From positions 551,006-615,005 of the forward strand of contig NZ_CP119568.1 of NCBI RefSeq assembly GCF_029277445.1: DNA of 64,000 nucleotides. The letters run 5' to 3'. The DNA is from Pararhizobium qamdonense. GTDB taxonomy: Bacteria; Pseudomonadota; Alphaproteobacteria; Rhizobiales; Rhizobiaceae. The notes beneath the pieces were generated by a model, which searched no databases, had not been told where the DNA came from, and saw only the letters and a list, made by a program, of their open reading frames with translations. How positions within the stretch are numbered: the stretch's first letter is position 1; each line of letters starts with the position of its first letter. Below, piece after piece: positions 62,861 through 64,000 of the stretch. Position numbers and translations under genes: made by a program.

Positions 62861-63196
62861 TTCGCAGTTGAACGTGGTGCGCGCGATCGGCACGATACGC
62901 GCAATCTCCGACCCTCGGTCGCTGACGCGAAGGTCGACGTCGAACCAGCCATTTTGATTGATGAGATCAAGCAGCGCGATGGCCATCCGCCCGGCGCAGA
63001 CGGGATTGGTGCGAAGATCAATAAGGTCTCCATCTTCCCCCGTGAGCCGGACAACCATTTCGCCGTCTTCCATCGGCCGAAAGCACATGGCGCTGACGAA
63101 GCCGATGACGTCTTCCTCAGCGAGCCCGTGGGGTGCCGGCCGCTGGTCGTTGAACAGAGCGTTGGCTTCAGATTTGGCTGCATCGGTAAAGGGCAT
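62846..63196 (-). CDS. Small protein of unknown function
   Basis: A 116-residue acidic protein beginning MPFTDAAKSEANALFNDQRP; the middle reads AEEDVIGFVSAMCFRPMEDG and ALLDLINQNGWFDVDLRV. Composition and length are gene-like and the frame is intact. Related short proteins exist in rhizobia as far as I recall, without function. A weak hairpin separates it from the DUF4142 gene upstream on the same strand. Confidence 0.65.
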   Translation of the reverse strand: MPFTDAAKSEANALFNDQRPAPHGLAEEDVIGFVSAMCFRPMEDGEMVVRLTGEDGDLIDLRTNPVCAGRMAIALLDLINQNGWFDVDLRVSDRGSEIARIVPIARTTFNCEPAND

Positions 63197-63211
63197 GGCT
63201 ATCTCTCATAA

Positions 63212-63241
63212 TGACGGGCTGCGCATTGTGGCACAGCCCGA
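63212..63241 (-). terminator. Hairpin after the DUF4142 gene
   Basis: CGGGCTG (63215-63221) pairs with CAGCCCG (63234-63240). It lies between the DUF4142 stop and the next gene on the minus strand. No T run follows, so termination is uncertain. Confidence 0.35.
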
Positions 63242-63250
63242 TGATAAATG

Positions 63251-63796
63251 TCAGGCCTTCAGCATGGACAGATGATCGAGATGCTCGTTGATCATGCCGC
63301 GTGCCAGTTTGGCAACGCTGAGATGTTCACGGTTCTGGCCAGCCTTCAGATAATCTTCCTGGATCACCAAAAGCTTCTTGTGACCGTCCAATTGTACAGC
63401 CACGTAGGCTTTGTCGAACCCGGCCCCACTCAGTCCCTTCAGCGTAGCCAATGCTTTCTTGCCCGCAGGATCCAGCATAGCCTCGACTTCGGCGTCTGTC
63501 GGCACCTTGAGCGCGCCCTCTGCCTTTTCCATTTCCATCGACGTTAGGATGTCGGCGATCGTCTCCTGCTCGGCGACTTCGAACTTGGCGAACATCTTGA
63601 CCATGTCAGCTGCCGCCATTTCTACGGCGAGGCGGCTGGTGGCCAGCGACAGCGAGCCGACGATCTTGGTCATGTCGGCATGCTTCTTCTCGGCTTCGCC
63701 CGTTGCCGATGTCGCGGCCAACAACTGCGGCGCGGAAAGAAGGGCTGGTATAAACGCGGTGGCGGAAAGGGCGGTTAACAACTGGCGGCGGATCAT
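63251..63796 (-). CDS. DUF4142 exported protein
   Basis: A 181-residue protein with a signal peptide (LLTALSATAFIPALLSAPQL after MIRRQ, possibly Tat-like) and a mainly helical DUF4142 domain: FAKFEVAEQETIADILTSME, AGFDKAYVAVQLDGHKKLLV and KLARGMINEHLDHLSML. The domain is a ferritin-like four-helix bundle found in periplasmic proteins of soil bacteria; the function is unknown. ATG 63796 is chosen as the start of the signal; the frame opens at 63832. Confidence 0.88.
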   Translation of the reverse strand: MIRRQLLTALSATAFIPALLSAPQLLAATSATGEAEKKHADMTKIVGSLSLATSRLAVEMAAADMVKMFAKFEVAEQETIADILTSMEMEKAEGALKVPTDAEVEAMLDPAGKKALATLKGLSGAGFDKAYVAVQLDGHKKLLVIQEDYLKAGQNREHLSVAKLARGMINEHLDHLSMLKA

Positions 63797-63937
63797 GAGT
63801 TTTTCCTTTGACGTGTCCGAGACATTCGGCACCTAGCGCCCAACCGCGGCAGTGGTGTTTGGTTCCATGTTGCAACTTCGATGCTCTGGAACCAAAAAGG
63901 CTGGCCCCGGTTGACCGACATTGAATGGAGGCGACCT

Positions 63938-64000
63938 GTGAAATTCTTCCGGGACGACGGCCTGACGATTGTTTTAGTGTTGCTTTCGGCATTAACGATT
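63938..64000 (+). CDS. DUF6766-type membrane protein, 5' end only
   Basis: The first 21 codons, starting at a GTG with GGAGG seven bases upstream: MKFFRDDGLTIVLVLLSALT. The 'FFRDNGLTIVL' opening is that of DUF6766 membrane proteins. The rest lies outside the window. Confidence 0.7.
   Translation, partial: MKFFRDDGLTIVLVLLSALTI

Noticed and set aside
62612..63211. 199-codon plus-strand open frame
   Set aside because: Its second half is antisense of the 62846-63196 gene, and its first half is a frame of the decayed PhnA-like gene.
1..64000. CRISPR array, integron or replication origin (repABC)
   Set aside because: No regularly spaced repeats, integrase with attachment sites, or Rep proteins were seen.

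Overview
The window looks like an accessory replicon (plasmid or chromid) or accessory island of a Rhizobiaceae bacterium in the Rhizobium/Agrobacterium/Sinorhizobium group. The assignment rests on family content read from the sequence: DUF982, SyrB-like coiled-coil proteins, HWE/HisKA_2 histidine kinases with stand-alone receivers, a ROSE-type RNA thermometer before a small heat-shock gene, a MocC-like sugar isomerase with MocB/MocA-like neighbours, and many small rhizobial proteins. No rRNA, tRNA, CRISPR array or replication origin was recognised.

Layout. (1) 1-9.6 kb, almost all minus strand: an oxidative-stress/redox block with a DoxX-like membrane protein, an SDR, catalase, a frameshifted cysteine hydrolase, a mercuric-reductase-like flavoprotein, DUF4126, a Tat-exported chloroperoxidase-like hydrolase, a DJ-1-like protein lacking the usual cysteine and a large AfsR-like regulator. 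(2) 10-18.5 kb, plus strand: AraC and GlxA-type regulators, a GSU2403-type nucleotidyltransferase behind a perfect palindrome, a small monooxygenase, and two large c-di-GMP proteins (LOV-GGDEF-EAL and GAF-GGDEF-EAL). (3) 18.5-24.4 kb: DUF982, Hsp20 with its thermometer, a cold-shock protein, two histidine kinases and two receivers. (4) 24.9-33.3 kb: a DMT exporter with TetR, an IS3 relic, DUF1810, a second cold-shock protein, SyrB-like genes, a membrane diguanylate cyclase, and LysR and MarR relics. (5) 33.4-42.2 kb: rifampin ADP-ribosyltransferase, a Tat-exported berberine-bridge-like oxidase, a LytTR membrane regulator, a YcxB-like protein, then about 2 kb of decayed genes (XRE regulator, cytochrome b561, GGDEF scraps) and an FMN-binding protein. 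(6) 42.2-56 kb: an HlyD/DUF2955 efflux unit and an envelope gene island led by a predicted transmembrane one-component regulator. (7) 56.8-64 kb: a frameshifted second copy of the diguanylate cyclase, a partly decayed rhizopine/inositol-type catabolic locus, a histidine-kinase relic beside an intact receiver, DUF4142 and a truncated final gene.

The best candidate for an undescribed system is the 45.7-56.4 kb island. A regulator with a ToxR/CadC-like layout (N-terminal winged helix, one membrane span, TolB-N/TPR outer part) has a perfect 19-bp palindrome, GTATGTTAC-T-GTAACATAC, just upstream. The same 9-base half-sites recur before the DUF2092 gene, twice between the divergent MarC and DUF3300 genes, and once downstream of the DUF2950 gene. 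The simplest inference is a self-contained envelope regulon with its own operator.

Several genes carry single-base frameshifts in otherwise well-preserved reading frames (near 2837, 27555, 42260 and 57243). They may be real decay or sequencing error. The 39-40.3 kb relics, with repeated TAG codons, are clearly old pseudogenes.
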